64,000 nucleotides of DNA. Source: Lepidurus packardi (taxonomy: Eukaryota; Arthropoda; Branchiopoda; Notostraca; Triopsidae). A program made the translations under genes and the position numbers. This document shows positions 45,733 to 58,600 of the stretch, in pieces. The stretch spans positions 9,052,001 through 9,116,000 of the forward strand of contig JAKZAN010000004.1 in NCBI GenBank assembly GCA_023053545.1, in the 5' to 3' direction. Below the pieces are notes generated by a model, which saw only the letters and a list, made by a program, of their open reading frames with translations, had not been told where the DNA came from and searched no databases. Every line of letters starts with the position of its first letter. Position 1 is the first letter of the stretch.

Positions 45733-48700
45733 CTCAAAGTCCAGTACTTTCAAGAGAGGTGGTTTGTTATTATTAATTTTGATATATTTGTATACGTTCT
45801 TGACCACTGAAAAGTAAATATCGAATAAGTGACGATGGAATTGTCTGCAAATTATTACTAGAAGGAACGCACTTTTCTTCGGTTTCCTGGTTAAGGCCGT
45901 CTTGAATTAACGCTTGCCTTATTTTTCATTGTTAACTGCAACTCAAGCCGAAGTAACGCTAGTCGGACCTCAGCCAAGTCGGTTATCTTCTTTTCTCACA
46001 TTTTAGAGTATACTGCGTAAGAAAAAAATGACAACTAAGAAACCATGTGAAGTGTTGGTGAGACCTGCAGTTGATGTTCTTGCAGCTGTTTCATCGTACA
46101 CCTATACACTATCTCCGTGTGCGATCCTATTACAGTTGCTTTAGAACAACGCGGATCTAGGACTTCTCTTTTATTATTTTTTCTACTAATGACATTCAAG
46201 TAAGCTGATCTGGTCGAAAGAAGCGACAAAGGTGATTGATAGCCCGGCATGGCTGTCTGGTAATAGTCCTTGCTACATTTGCTTCTTCACGGTCCTGGCC
46301 CCATGTTTCAGGTTATATACCAACTAGACTATGGCAAAAGAATCCTCACGTTGTTCTTATAAAATGTTATTTCCCCTCTATAAAGAAACTTCAGTATGCC
46401 ATGCACGTTCATTCCATTCCCCCAAAGTTGCAAACTTCCAAGTCATCCCAAAACTCCTTGTCCAAACCTCCAACCCATGGATTCCTGGCATGTATAGCAT
46501 GTTAGCATATCCAACAAGACAAGCGTAACAATGTTGATAAAGGTTAGTTTTTTGGGTATTGGCAACTTCCAGAAAGTGGTATTTTGCCAGCCCGCTCTTT
46601 ACATTGCCATTTATTTGGCCTTTAACAGCAGACAATAGATTTTGACAGCCCCTTTTTATAACTAAACAGATGGGCTCGATTAATATCTCCTTTATCAATA
46701 TTCATGTTATGTATTGGCTTCAGGAACAAAAGAGAACCTTGTGTATGTCATTTTTGCTCAGAACTAATTTTCAAATTATTTTTCTAAGTAGACGATTTGG
46801 CGTATTTATTCGATTGGATTAAAAAAATATTCCGGTGCGTGGCGCCATCGAGTCACGTGCATGCTGTGGGGCTCCCAAAACTTTCGTTCTTCGTTTTTCT
46901 AGAACTATAAAGGCAAGCCCACCTTCTAATAGACTTTCAGGACTTATGGACATGAGTAACCTCGTCTACCCGTACCATAAGCCATTAGCTTATATCCCCG
47001 AAAAGAAACTCGTGTATGCCAATAATGCCCTCTACTACTTCAATAAAAAAAACAAGAGTAAGAAAAGAAAAAGAATAATAGGAAAAAGAAAAAACAGAAA
47101 GGGGTCCTTGAAGCAACCTGCTGTTCAAATCGAATCCTGTGCCACACTAGGAGGGCCGTGACTTAGCTCTCGATTCTTACGTTTGGAAGCCCAAATTTTT
47201 TCTGATTTTTGTTTTACGTTTCAAATATCAGCCATCAATGATTAAAGGCTCCAGGTAATCGAAGATTTGATTAAGGAAACACTCCTACTAATTTTTTCCC
47301 CTTCGGTAGGAGTGTTCCAATTGTATTATTTTTTTTTCTCGCGTGTTAAAAAGGAGACGCGTTAGTTTATTGCAAAGTAGCTAAATTCTTATAATAAGAA
47401 GTCGTTATCAAAGGGCGCTTGGTATATTCTTATCAGCGTGGAGTCCAAGTACGCTTTTTCTTTTCTCTATTTTTTTTTACTTTTTTTTTATTTTTACGAA
47501 GAGATATTTATTCCAAGCCAGCACGTATATAGTTAACCTTGCATAACCAGGAGCTACAGGTTGTTATGGATGCCTGAGTTATGTCTATTTGGTTTGTGGA
47601 AAGGAATGGCGAAAGGGGGGGGGGGGGGATTAATCGAGTGCTTCGTATCCTATGTAGGTATATATGGTACCTGTGCGTATGAGATAGTCTATAGTTCCGT
47701 TGGTCGGGAGCCTAATGAGTTTTTCCTCGGCGGGTACAAGTGAACACGGCGCCAGACTCTATGGTTTTACTGTTTTGCCTAATGTAATGACCAAATGTGC
47801 CTTGCACGTAGGAACCTTTTCGTTAGAGCGAAAAGAGGCTTATAGGTGGGAAAGGGGAAGACAAGAAATACTTCTTACTAGGTACTGGGCCTCTTTTGCC
47901 TTACTGGCATTATAGAATTAGAATTGGGATATTTAACCCAATACTAACCGGAGCCGTATACTAACCAGAGCCGGGTTTTAAATCTTGGGGAAGAAGAGAG
48001 CCTATGGGTAATTGGGACTAGGCGCCAGTTGTTGCTGTACCACTGTGTACTTACACTCATTACCAGCGATGGATGAGCGTTTGGGAGGGCGACTACTGTA
48101 TCGAGCTTTCTCTTTAGTTCTGTACCAAAGTCCCTAAAGGCCTCGCCTGCTTTGACTAGATCGGCATTTTGCAATACTCTTCCATTTGTCAGGATTAAAA
48201 GGAGATTTTCCCGAAACTTTCGGGAGGGAAAAGGGTAGGAGCTTCTTATGCTCATTCCAATGCCGTATTTTGGGCACTTTCGTAATCATGTTAAAGGTTT
48301 AAAGGTTCCCGGTAGACGCTTAGGAATACTCTGGTACCCTGGGTGCGCGATTCAGGTTAATACAGGATGGATTTCTTGACTTTTCGCGAAAGGTTTTCGA
48401 GAGCTTCGCCAAGTAGCGCAAATGGTAAGAAATAGGAAAGACGATGTAAACATATTTCGCAAAAGTTTTTCTAGAACTTTTCAATTATAATGAATTGTTG
48501 CAAAGTTGCGCAAATGGTACGTGATTGCGCAACTTGATACAATGATATCACCTTTTGAAGTATACTAGTAAAGACGGAATTTAATTGAAATTAACCTTTC
48601 ACACTCTACTAGTGACGAACCATTGCATGCTCCAAGTACGCTAACAACGTGAAAAACTTGTTTATAGAATGGAATTTTCTACACCTTCAGATTATTGTTA

Positions 48701-48799
48701 TTATTACATAGATGTGATATTAAGTCAATCCTTATTGTGAGTATTCTTACAAAAAAATTCTTAATTATTTAGAACTATTACATTTCAATTATTCGTGAA

Positions 48800-49025
48800 G
48801 AACTTCGGAATAGGTTGAAGAAATTATTTGGAGTTATTTATACAAAAAATAAAATAAAATATTGAAATATAGTTTCGTTATGAAGTTTTGAATTATCTTG
48901 AAGAAAATATTTGGAACTTGTGTTAAGAACTTATTTTGGAATAGTTTTACGAAATTATTCGGAATTATTTCCAAAAAATTATTTAAAAAAAATATCCAAT
49001 TATAATTTCATTATCAAGTTTTAAA
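48800..49025. repeat. Degenerate direct duplication, AT-rich
   Basis: The segment around 48815-48890 (gaaattatttggagttattt ... ttatgaagttttgaa) recurs at 48948-49025 (gaaattattcggaattattt ... ttatcaagttttaaa), clearly diverged. Confidence 0.6.
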
Positions 49026-52000
49026 CAGTGGGTACTTCCGGGTATAGCGGATATCACTGCAGATAAGATAGCATTGGGACTTCTTTTTGTTGTTGTTTTT
49101 AGTGCGTTAAACTGAAGAAAGCTGGTTTGGAGAGTATTTCCTGGCCGAACGGAGGGAAAATATATATGCAGGAATTTGTATCCGCCAGTGTGTTTATTTC
49201 CCATGGGATCCCTAATAAGCCATGCAGAGTCGGGAGGCTGGAAACAACCAGGGGTCATAGTATCTTGTCTTGATAGTTAACGAGTCGGGAGCCGTTTTGC
49301 ATAATGAAGCGTAGGTTTCTGCATACACCTCATTACCGCGGCTAGAATTTAGAAGATTTTTTCTTTTCGTGGGATGCTGAGGAAAAATGGAAGCGCCGTT
49401 TTTCCTCCAAGTTGTACTGTAAAGAATCCGAGACTTTTTTCCGAAGTATTTTTCCTTTTCCGGTCCCTTTTTATTTGCATGATTATGTAAAGGAAATAAA
49501 AATCTTCACTTTTTAAGGAGTAAAAAATTACACATTAACTTTGGATACATGTAAATTTTATTGGGATTCGTATAAGGATTCTTTGGTAGGGATTGTTTAA
49601 GAAGTGTTGCGCTCAAAAGGGATAATGAGGCAATGAGGAGATGGAAAGGGAGAAACACACCTGCTAGTAGTGTTCTATGCAAATCAGGAAAAAACGTAAT
49701 GAACTGAAAGCCAGCCCCCACACCAGGAGGTGACACCCAGGTGAAAAGGTGCACCTAATTGGGCATTTTTCTTTGTAAAACCTTGGTTACGTGTTTGAAC
49801 CATGAAAGTCAAGTAGCCAATTATGTTGACTTTTCGCTATTCACGTCAGAAACGGACGCCACATTCTTTTGCCACGCCTTTTGGGAGAGCTTTCGAAAAA
49901 CCGGAAAGGTATGTGTGAAACCTAAGTAATTGCTCTGTCCTCGCCGAGTTACACGTTATTGGACCGCAAAAAATGACAAAACTTGTAGTGGCAATTAAGG
50001 AAAAGTTTTGGCTGAATCCCTCAAAAGATGAAGTAAAAACGAATGACAGTATAAGATAGATTATTATACACTAGAAGTATATTGGTGTGGTGGATACTTT
50101 GGCTGTAAAAGTATGAAAATGTCATTAGCGAAGGCTCTTAACGACGTCCGTTTCATGTTGGAAAACTTAGTCACGTGTATCGGGGGAAAACCTTTTCGTT
50201 TCTGGGGCTGCCTCATTAGTATGCGCCATCTCAAGCGAGTATTATTCAGCCATGCAGTTTGTGGAAGAAGTATTTTACATCCGTCCGTAAGCCCCGAACT
50301 TTCTTATTGTCAAATGCACGTAAGTTCGGATTGCCTAATTAGGGAGTTGTATCCGTACTTGGTGGGAAAAAAGCAGAAAAAAAAAATAAGAAAAACACTT
50401 TTAAAGTTGCTTGATAGTTCCACGTCAATTAACATCCAATTCTGAAAGAAAATATCCATTATCCCCCCTTTTTTCCCCTGTCATGTGTAATAGAAGCTTA
50501 ACAGCCGAGAATGTGTTGAATCTGTTAGTTTTGTGGGGGATTTTGGGGAGGATTTTAAGGATTTTGAAAGATGTGACTTGACTATATGGGGTTGAAAAGG
50601 TTTGAAAAGACAAAAGAATTTTAGGGAAAGGCATGTACCTCTCTGTTGCTTTGGCGATGCTTATCGAAAAGCTGGTGCAGACTCTATAGAGGCAGAAAAA
50701 GGGCCCCAAAACAATATTTTCAATCCTGTGTGACTGGTAAAACTTATGTTGTGGGTTTTCCATGTCTTGCTTGCCTCCAAAAGTGACAATATTTTCCGAA
50801 AGTCGCAGAAAATATGTCGACGAGGAAAGGTTTTTAGGAATGATGGATTTCAGTTGGTGTCCTGAATGCTTGATCTTTGTCGATCAGCAAGTAACAAGTA
50901 AAGCCATGAGTATGGGGTCAACTTTATCTCTACTGCCACATCAAAACCAAAAACCGTAAAGCTGCATGATATACCCAGGGAACCCGAATGTCAAAGCGTT
51001 GGGCTAAAGTTTCCTGTACCCCCCCAAAAAGCCCTTCAAGCTGGGTTTTAAGGGTATATTGATTGTCAAGGCAATTTAGCTTAAACTTGAGCGATACAGT
51101 ATATATCTTCTTCCAGTCTCTTCCACAAAGTTAGGCAATTTACGCAATCTTTTACATTTGTCATCAGGCTACGAATTTCTCAAAAGGCAAATTTTAGAAT
51201 ACTTATTTTTTCTTCGTGTTTTTCCTAGGTCCTAGGAAAAAAGAAGACATTTTTTTTTAGGTTCCGTTTATTTTTCTAGGTTATTAAATGCGTAAGCTTT
51301 TGGGGTTAATTTGTATCACCTTGACCAATCGGAAAGCGTGTAAAAGGAAGAAACAGAGATGAAGATACTGTCAAGCTCTCGTTTTTGCGGTTTGATAAGA
51401 CCTTAACGAAGTCAATTTAAACTCTGATACCTTTAAAAGATGTACCTAAATTTGTAAAATAATCAAGGAATTAACCTAATTAACGAAACTTTACAACTAA
51501 AATTATGAGGGTAGTAAAGCACGTGATATTGTTATTAATTAGGTTTCTTTCTGTTGTATAATGTGGGCTTTTGATCACGACAACGATTATAGTCTTGTTT
51601 ATTAATCTTAATAGTCTGAAGTCATACCATAATTATTACATTAAATGCTTTATAAGACTGTTAAAAGGATGTTAAATTAGATACAATTTAACTAAATTCT
51701 GACAAATTTGACTTGACTGACGAATATATATTTGGATTGTACACGAAAAGTAAATTCCTGCTGCTATGTACCTCTTATGCAATCGAAAAATTATTTTAAA
51801 ACTATAATATTATAATATAAATACAGAAATTTGAGGCATTTTTTAAAAACAACTTGGTTAACGGAGTTACCATTGGGACATTTAATATTACCGAATTATA
51901 TGAAGAAACAAACTGTAAGTTTATTTATTATAAAATTACTGTTGTTAATTTTCTACAATATAAAATATCAGACTACAATCCTCCCTAACTCACTAAGTAG

Positions 52001-52436
52001 TGTTAATGGCAGTATTCCGTAAAGACTTGTTAGAAAGTTTAGTTTAATGTTCCTATACATATTCCTAGTAATTGTTAGTATTATTCTCCCTACTTCATTG
52101 AAAATACGTGTATTTATAAAAAGCTCTCTAAGTGTACTGCTAATTAATACAGAGAGTAATGCCTATTAATTAGCCGCAAACGAGAAAATGCATAACTGGG
52201 ATGGAAAACCTTTGTGTCGTGGATAGCGAGTGTGAAAGCTTACTCTTTTATCTTATTACACGCTGTAACTAGCATGAACTTGAACAAGTAAATGTTGTAT
52301 TTCGGTTTATCTTTTTGCGCTTCATAAAAATCGAGTTCCGCCCGAGTTATACTAAGAATTTACAACCAGTGGTTAATCTAGCGTCCGTGCATAGCTATCA
52401 CCGCCACACGATCTCTGCCAAGTCCAGTGTTTGTGT

Positions 52437-52691
52437 CTAAGTTTTTCTTCCTACTTTCTTAAATAATGTATTCAGCTTGTTACAAGTCAGTTGCGGAGCA
52501 TTGGGTTCAAACAAATTCGTCAAGTATTTTACCTTTGCGTCATTTCCAAATGTCTCCTTTGCTGTTCCTCCAAACTGGTCTAGCAAGTTCCTATTAACCC
52601 TCTCCCCCCCAGTACTTACTTTTTTTAAAATCTCTTTCGCAACCATCTGCAAGTAACTTGGAAAGACAAAAAACAAGAAACTGGTCCTCAT
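52437..52691 (-). CDS. Candidate small protein or exon, doubtful
   Basis: An 84-codon frame starts MRTSFLFFVFPSYLQM, which could be a signal peptide, then is hydrophilic (AKEILKK, LLDQFGGTAKETFGND). An exact splice donor gtaagt lies inside the frame after ILKK, and a good acceptor (acttgcag) before the second Met, so it may be an exon of a larger gene rather than a single-exon ORF. No family is recognised and no neighbouring exon could be joined. It may be chance. Confidence 0.2.
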   Translation of the reverse strand: MRTSFLFFVFPSYLQMVAKEILKKVSTGGERVNRNLLDQFGGTAKETFGNDAKVKYLTNLFEPNAPQLTCNKLNTLFKKVGRKT

Positions 52692-55600
52692 TTTAAAGTT
52701 TTTTTAATATCTATTTTTTGTTCGGTTCCTGCAGTGAGTCTGCTTGTAACTCTGAATTTCTATTGAGCTAATGAACAAGAAAAGTGCAGGTGAGCCTGTT
52801 AAATAAGGTTGCAAGCGCATTTTGGATGTCTTGTCAAGTCGTTGAATGAAAAGTTCTTTAAACGAGGCAAGTTTTTAGGTGGAATTTTCTTCCTTTCTTA
52901 AAATAATAAATAATAATAAAAAAAGAATGATGGAACTGGTCAGGCAATTGACCCTTAGCTCTGTTTTATAAGACCTCTTGTAAATTTCAATAACTAGTCT
53001 CTTCTAAGCCCCCCACCCCACCCCCCCCGGAAGAAAAAATAATAATAATAAAATCTAACAAGTGCTTATAAATTCTTATTGAGGTCACGGAATCTGGCTC
53101 TATGATAACGATTCACCCTTTTACGGTAGTTAAATAGCACATATAAAAGCTCCGGAATGTCGCCCAGCAATGTGCAAAGTTATACAGTAAAGCGTTGGGG
53201 CCCCCGAAAAATGTTTTCTGCTCTTTTAAAGGCTTGTGGGGCCTTGGGATGCATAGCACAGACTCGGAGAAAATTGAAATTATCAGCGAGCTCAATCTTT
53301 GTGGTCAAAAGTTGGGGGGACATTAAGAAACCTGTGAGTTATTGTACATATGAGCAGGTCAATGATGGGAATGAGGTTCTTTTCACCCAAACTTTTAAGC
53401 TAGCTACTTTGGCTCGTCTTATTGTTGAGGCTGTTGACCAAGACGGACGCCAGAAAGAACCTGTCACCCATTTTTGAAATGCAAGGCTGCTATGGCCAGT
53501 AACCAGTACAGTTGCCAATTGACTTAAGTAAAGGGGGCGTGGAAGATGGGTTGAAGGGGAGCAAAGTAGCAACTTGATGTTTTACAGCTAAGCGAGAAAC
53601 GGACACATATAAGGTCTATATAGCTCCACATCACATATAGCCGTCGTTACCTTAACATGTGTGTATGGCCGAGGTGATTGGCAGGTCCGCGTGTATAGTA
53701 ATATAATGCCCGTAGTTGTCTGTCTCCCACGTATTGTGCACCTGCTACGTGGGGACTATTGAACCTGTTTCATTTATAATGCATAATATTGGTGGAATAT
53801 TTTATTTATTTATTTTTTTAAATTCGTTTTTCCAGCCAAAAGTATCGAATAGGACATCAATGAATCTTTGATGTATTCCCAACCCCAATCTTGTAGATAC
53901 CAGCTCGTTCTAAGAATGGCTTTATAAGCGTTTTTTTTTTTTTTTACTAGAAAAAGAAAGTTTGTAAAAACGAAAAAGGACCTAATAACAGCTATATCGA
54001 GGGTAAGGAAGGGATGTTCAAGCGCTTATAAATATTATATGATAGGATGTTCTATAGACGGTATTTATGTAAATATGAGGGTGAGTTTTGTGCCTCGACT
54101 TCCTTTCTCAAAAATATATGGGGTACGTATAAACCTGTTTGATTGAGGTCTCAATAATGAACGCAGGCCATGCGTGGTCTTATAAAGAGTTTGGATGGAT
54201 GGGGCAGGTCGTGAAAGGGGGAGGGGGAGGGGTTAAAATTCGTATGGAATAGTGACTTGACGTTCTGCACTGATGGGCATCGCTTTTCCATGTTTCACAC
54301 GTCTTTTACGTTGTAAAGGAAAATAAAAAAGGTTGAAATGAAAGGGCTTCCTTGGCTTAGAGGAAGAGCTAATTGACTTTGAACATTGGGCAACCGTTCC
54401 TAACGTCCCTGCAGAACAGGTAGAAACTTCCAGAGCATATAAAAAGCAATGGGGAAGAAATTTATGGCTATTGGTGTCCAGATTCTTTTCTGCTCTGGTC
54501 TTATTAATAAAATGTCTGCTAAAAGGGACCTTGGAATTTTCCGTTGTTGTTGTTGTTTGTATTCTTTGATATTCTTCTTCAGAGCGTAGTTCGAATAACG
54601 TCTTCTGACTGCTTATACTCGAGAGTCGTTAATGCGGATGGGCAGCGGAAATGACGTCTCGTATCCTAGAACTCAGCCCATTGTTTAACACCATGTCTGT
54701 CAGAACGCTCTGGAGGAGAGCTTAGAAGTCAAGGTGTTGGGACACCTAATTGGACCGTTAGCCTAGAAATTAGAAAATAGATATAACATTTGACATTTAA
54801 ATTATTGTAACGATTGTCTGTCACCCAAAGAGTTAACCTTGCGTTGGTATGTTTGAGTTGTTCAACATGTCCACCTTTTACAGAGTTGAGGTGAAGAACT
54901 AGTTTGAATTTGGCTTTGTGACTCCATCGTGATATTTACGAGTCCAGTCTCAGTTCACAGGTCAGGTTTCATTGATTCTTTTTTTTTTTTTACTATTTTG
55001 AAGGAGATCAAGGTTAAGGTGAAGACAACTGTGAAATACGAATGTTATAAAGTCCATTTACTCCCAATTTTAACAGGTTTTCATTAGTTTACTTTCCTAA
55101 TTAATTCTCGTTTTTATTAATGTTATTTTTACAATTTTTTAAGGAAGACTGTGAAATAAAAAAAAATGGAAGACAGGATTGCGGGCATAATTCTTGATGT
55201 AATATTGCCCAAACGGGGTTGGGTTTGGTGTTTGCGTGAAGTGCGTGATGTGTTGGGTTCGGGCACCGCCAGCCCCTCTCCTTTTATATCCTCATTCATT
55301 AATCCTAAACTTTCAATGCTGCATGTTGGGCCCTACAGACCGGCCCATAACTCATCGCCAGCTCCTCGTTATGCACACCCCAAACACAGGACCTTTAAAA
55401 GAGTGTTGCACGCAGCCAAAAGATCAGCACCAAAAACCGTCCCTTTCTCATCATCTTTCAGAAAACTTCTCCCTCAAGAACTGGAAACTTTTGTTGCGAT
55501 TGTGTTTTATGCGTCAAAGAAATTTCAGCCCAGGAAGCAAAATAAAAAGTGAAGGGGGGAAAACGTAAAAAAATAAAATTGCTATACGTTACACCGCACG

Positions 55601-58600
55601 CCTTTTATTTCTTATTGGCATTCAGCAATAAAAACCCGAAAATGAAAAAAAAATACAATGAGCAAAAAAAAAAAGAAATTGAAGCTTACGGGGCTGCACA
55701 CATACACACATAACATACACCCTTTCGTTCCTTTTGGTGTAGAAGAATATAGTTCGTGCGCTGTTAGTTAAGGGGGTTTTGGTGAGCCCAGGCAACACTA
55801 TAATAAGATACTTGTATACCTTGCATATCATTACACCATCGCCGTCAAAAGCATGAACAATTTGTGGGCCTTGTCGAAAACGTCCGCAGCTATAGCTTGC
55901 AGCTCTCTCTTTCTCTCTCGCGTTTCTTTACCTTCTCTTGTGTAGTAGATAGTTCTTCTTGCTGCAAAAGGTTGCAGCGTTTCCCAAACATGAAAACTTC
56001 ATCTAAGGACTCGTGACTGGAGAGGGCTCAATCTTGGCGTAGGAACCTTTAAAAGAATCATTGGAACAAGCTCCGTTGATAGTTTACGAGATCGCTTTTC
56101 TCATTCGCGAGTCCCGACAACGGCGTTGAAACTCTTTTCCAATATCTCAATACGCCGCAACGACTAGATCTCGCTATGTATACTACCCAGATTGTTAAGT
56201 GATGTTCCCTTTTACATGAAAGAACCGAGAAAAGGAGTTGTTTGGAGGGGTGTTAAGTCCATAAGGAAAAAAAAATGACTTGTTACTTTGTAGCCTAATA
56301 CTGTAAGAGATTTACATTTCCTTTACAAGAAATGTTTCGAAGAGGGACATAATGTTGATGCAATTAGGCGATAAATCAAATGAGCTGGGGAAACGGATGA
56401 GTGAATTTTTGCTCTGGTTTTATCTATACTAAAAAAAAATTAAAAAATAAAATAAAATGGGATGATAACAGTGTGGTTGTGGGTTTGGGGCATCAGCCCT
56501 TTTTAAACCTCGGCTTTCATCAACCCACGCTCTTGTGGCGTCCAAACCCATCATTACAAGCGTATAAGAGCTATCGGGGATGCACACACGCCTCACCTTA
56601 TTAGGTAGAGTATATATACTGTCGCACCTTGAAATCCCTCTTCATATATATGCTCTCGCTCGTCCGCCAAAAAATCGCCACTTCCAACCCCAAACCATAG
56701 GTTCTGCTATAGTGGTTTTGGAATGAATTATGACCGATTTCTTATTAACAAAACCTCCTTTGATATTGTAAGGCATATTTTTCCCGGTCTTAAGCGTTAT
56801 TAGGGTTGATCCTACAAACTAGAAGACATCAAAACCTTCTCCCTTTAAAATTGGCAAATTTTTATTCTTATTATGGCCTTGTCTTCAATCTTCGTGCTGT
56901 TCTGTATGGCGTGGTACTTTTTCGTGAGGATAAAACATGCGATTCTTGGAAAATTCTGTAAGGAATTCTTTAAACGTTCTGAACTCGGGTTTTTCACTGT
57001 TCCAGACTGGAAATAGTCGTTTTGCATTGCAACTTAATTTTCCGGAAATACTTCAAATACAAAAATAATGCTTAAAATAAGAATAATAAAAGCTAAAAAA
57101 ATACCATAAGCATTACATGGCTGGAAGTATGATCACATCAATAATTTAACTTCTTTCTCAGTTTGTTTCAATCAAATAAAAATAGTTAAAAAAAAAATTT
57201 AATTAAAAAGGTTGCATGTATGTTGGAGAAAAATGTTCTCTAATGGTTCGTTTTCTAACAAGGAAAGAAAGTTTTTGAAACGTGTGTTTTGTAATGCGGA
57301 GAACGCGGCAAATAAAATAAGAAATAGTTGTCGACGATTTTTATCGAAAAAAGTGTAAAGTAGGCGTGGCGCGTAGTTTCAGACAAGACTCCGTTGTTCG
57401 TTTTTATGTAGTATAGCAGAGCTACAAAGACTGTTGGACCTATTATACCTATACATGTGCGAAAAAAATTCACGTGTGAATCTCATTTTTTGGCCGTTTA
57501 GTATGTATACTATGTGCGGTGGAGTTAATAATGCATTCTTTTATTGCTCTGGGGATGAACTCGCGAAAATTTATGGGCATTCTTGTGGGCCGAGAAGAGG
57601 TACTGGGCGTGTTGGAAAAAAGCTATCCTTTGCCCCATGTCTTATTACATCCAAGTCAGCCCACTTTCGAACTTTTTTCTTTTTATAAAAAAACAAAACA
57701 AAAAACACAAGAAATAAAAATGAAAAAGAAGGCAATATTGATGCAGCCTCTCCTAGGGGAAAAAGGGGTGTCACCGAACCATAGTTTTACATCATGGTCC
57801 GAATCAGGAAGAGGGATGGCACCTTCTGACAAGGAGTTCCACACGTGGATAGCTGCAAATGATAGCCAAATACTAATTTCCCACCCGCATTCCCATTGCT
57901 CGTTTTTTTTTATAGTTGCATGTTCATGTGGCACAAATCATTCTTTTAACCATTTTATTTCATTTTTTATTTATTCCCTTTAGGATTTTATCAAGAAAAT
58001 ATTACCGCTAATTATCTCAGTTGATAAGGAAACGCATGTCCATCTTCTTCTAATTTTGAAAAATTCTGATTCGTGAAAAAAATCGGATTTACGAAGTAAA
58101 ATAAGGGATCTGTACACAGAAGATTGGAAATAGAAGAAAATGGGACAATTTCAAGCGTGATTCGTTGGTTGTAACAATATTTTCTTTCTTCTTTTTAATG
58201 TTGGCTTATACTCATTATCACCTAATGGTTATTGTGTACATAAGGAACCGTGAATCCTGTTATGTCGTGTGCTTATATGTATATACGCAATTTCCATATG
58301 GGCCAGAGCAAAGATTTCCATTCGTAAACACAGGGTTTCGACCCTTTAGCTCATAAATTTCCGGATCTCTTTTTCTTCTTCCCCCTTTGGATGCTCCCTC
58401 TGTTATCCTGCACCCAGAAATGTTGGGTAAAATTCTTAGTTTTCATTATAATCTCACCGCAGTCTGATTAACAGCGGTCGGTTGCACCAAAAAAGGGACA
58501 GAAAAAGAAAAATATTTTTCGTGGTCTTAAAAATTTCCCCAAATTGATAAACAAGAGTTTTGGGTTGTAAAAGGGTTTAGAGAAATTTAAAGTAAGAAAG

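Noticed and set aside
57519-57983. 154-codon plus ORF
   Set aside because: Random-looking composition with T/A-run residues, no motif, and overlapping opposite ORFs of similar length.
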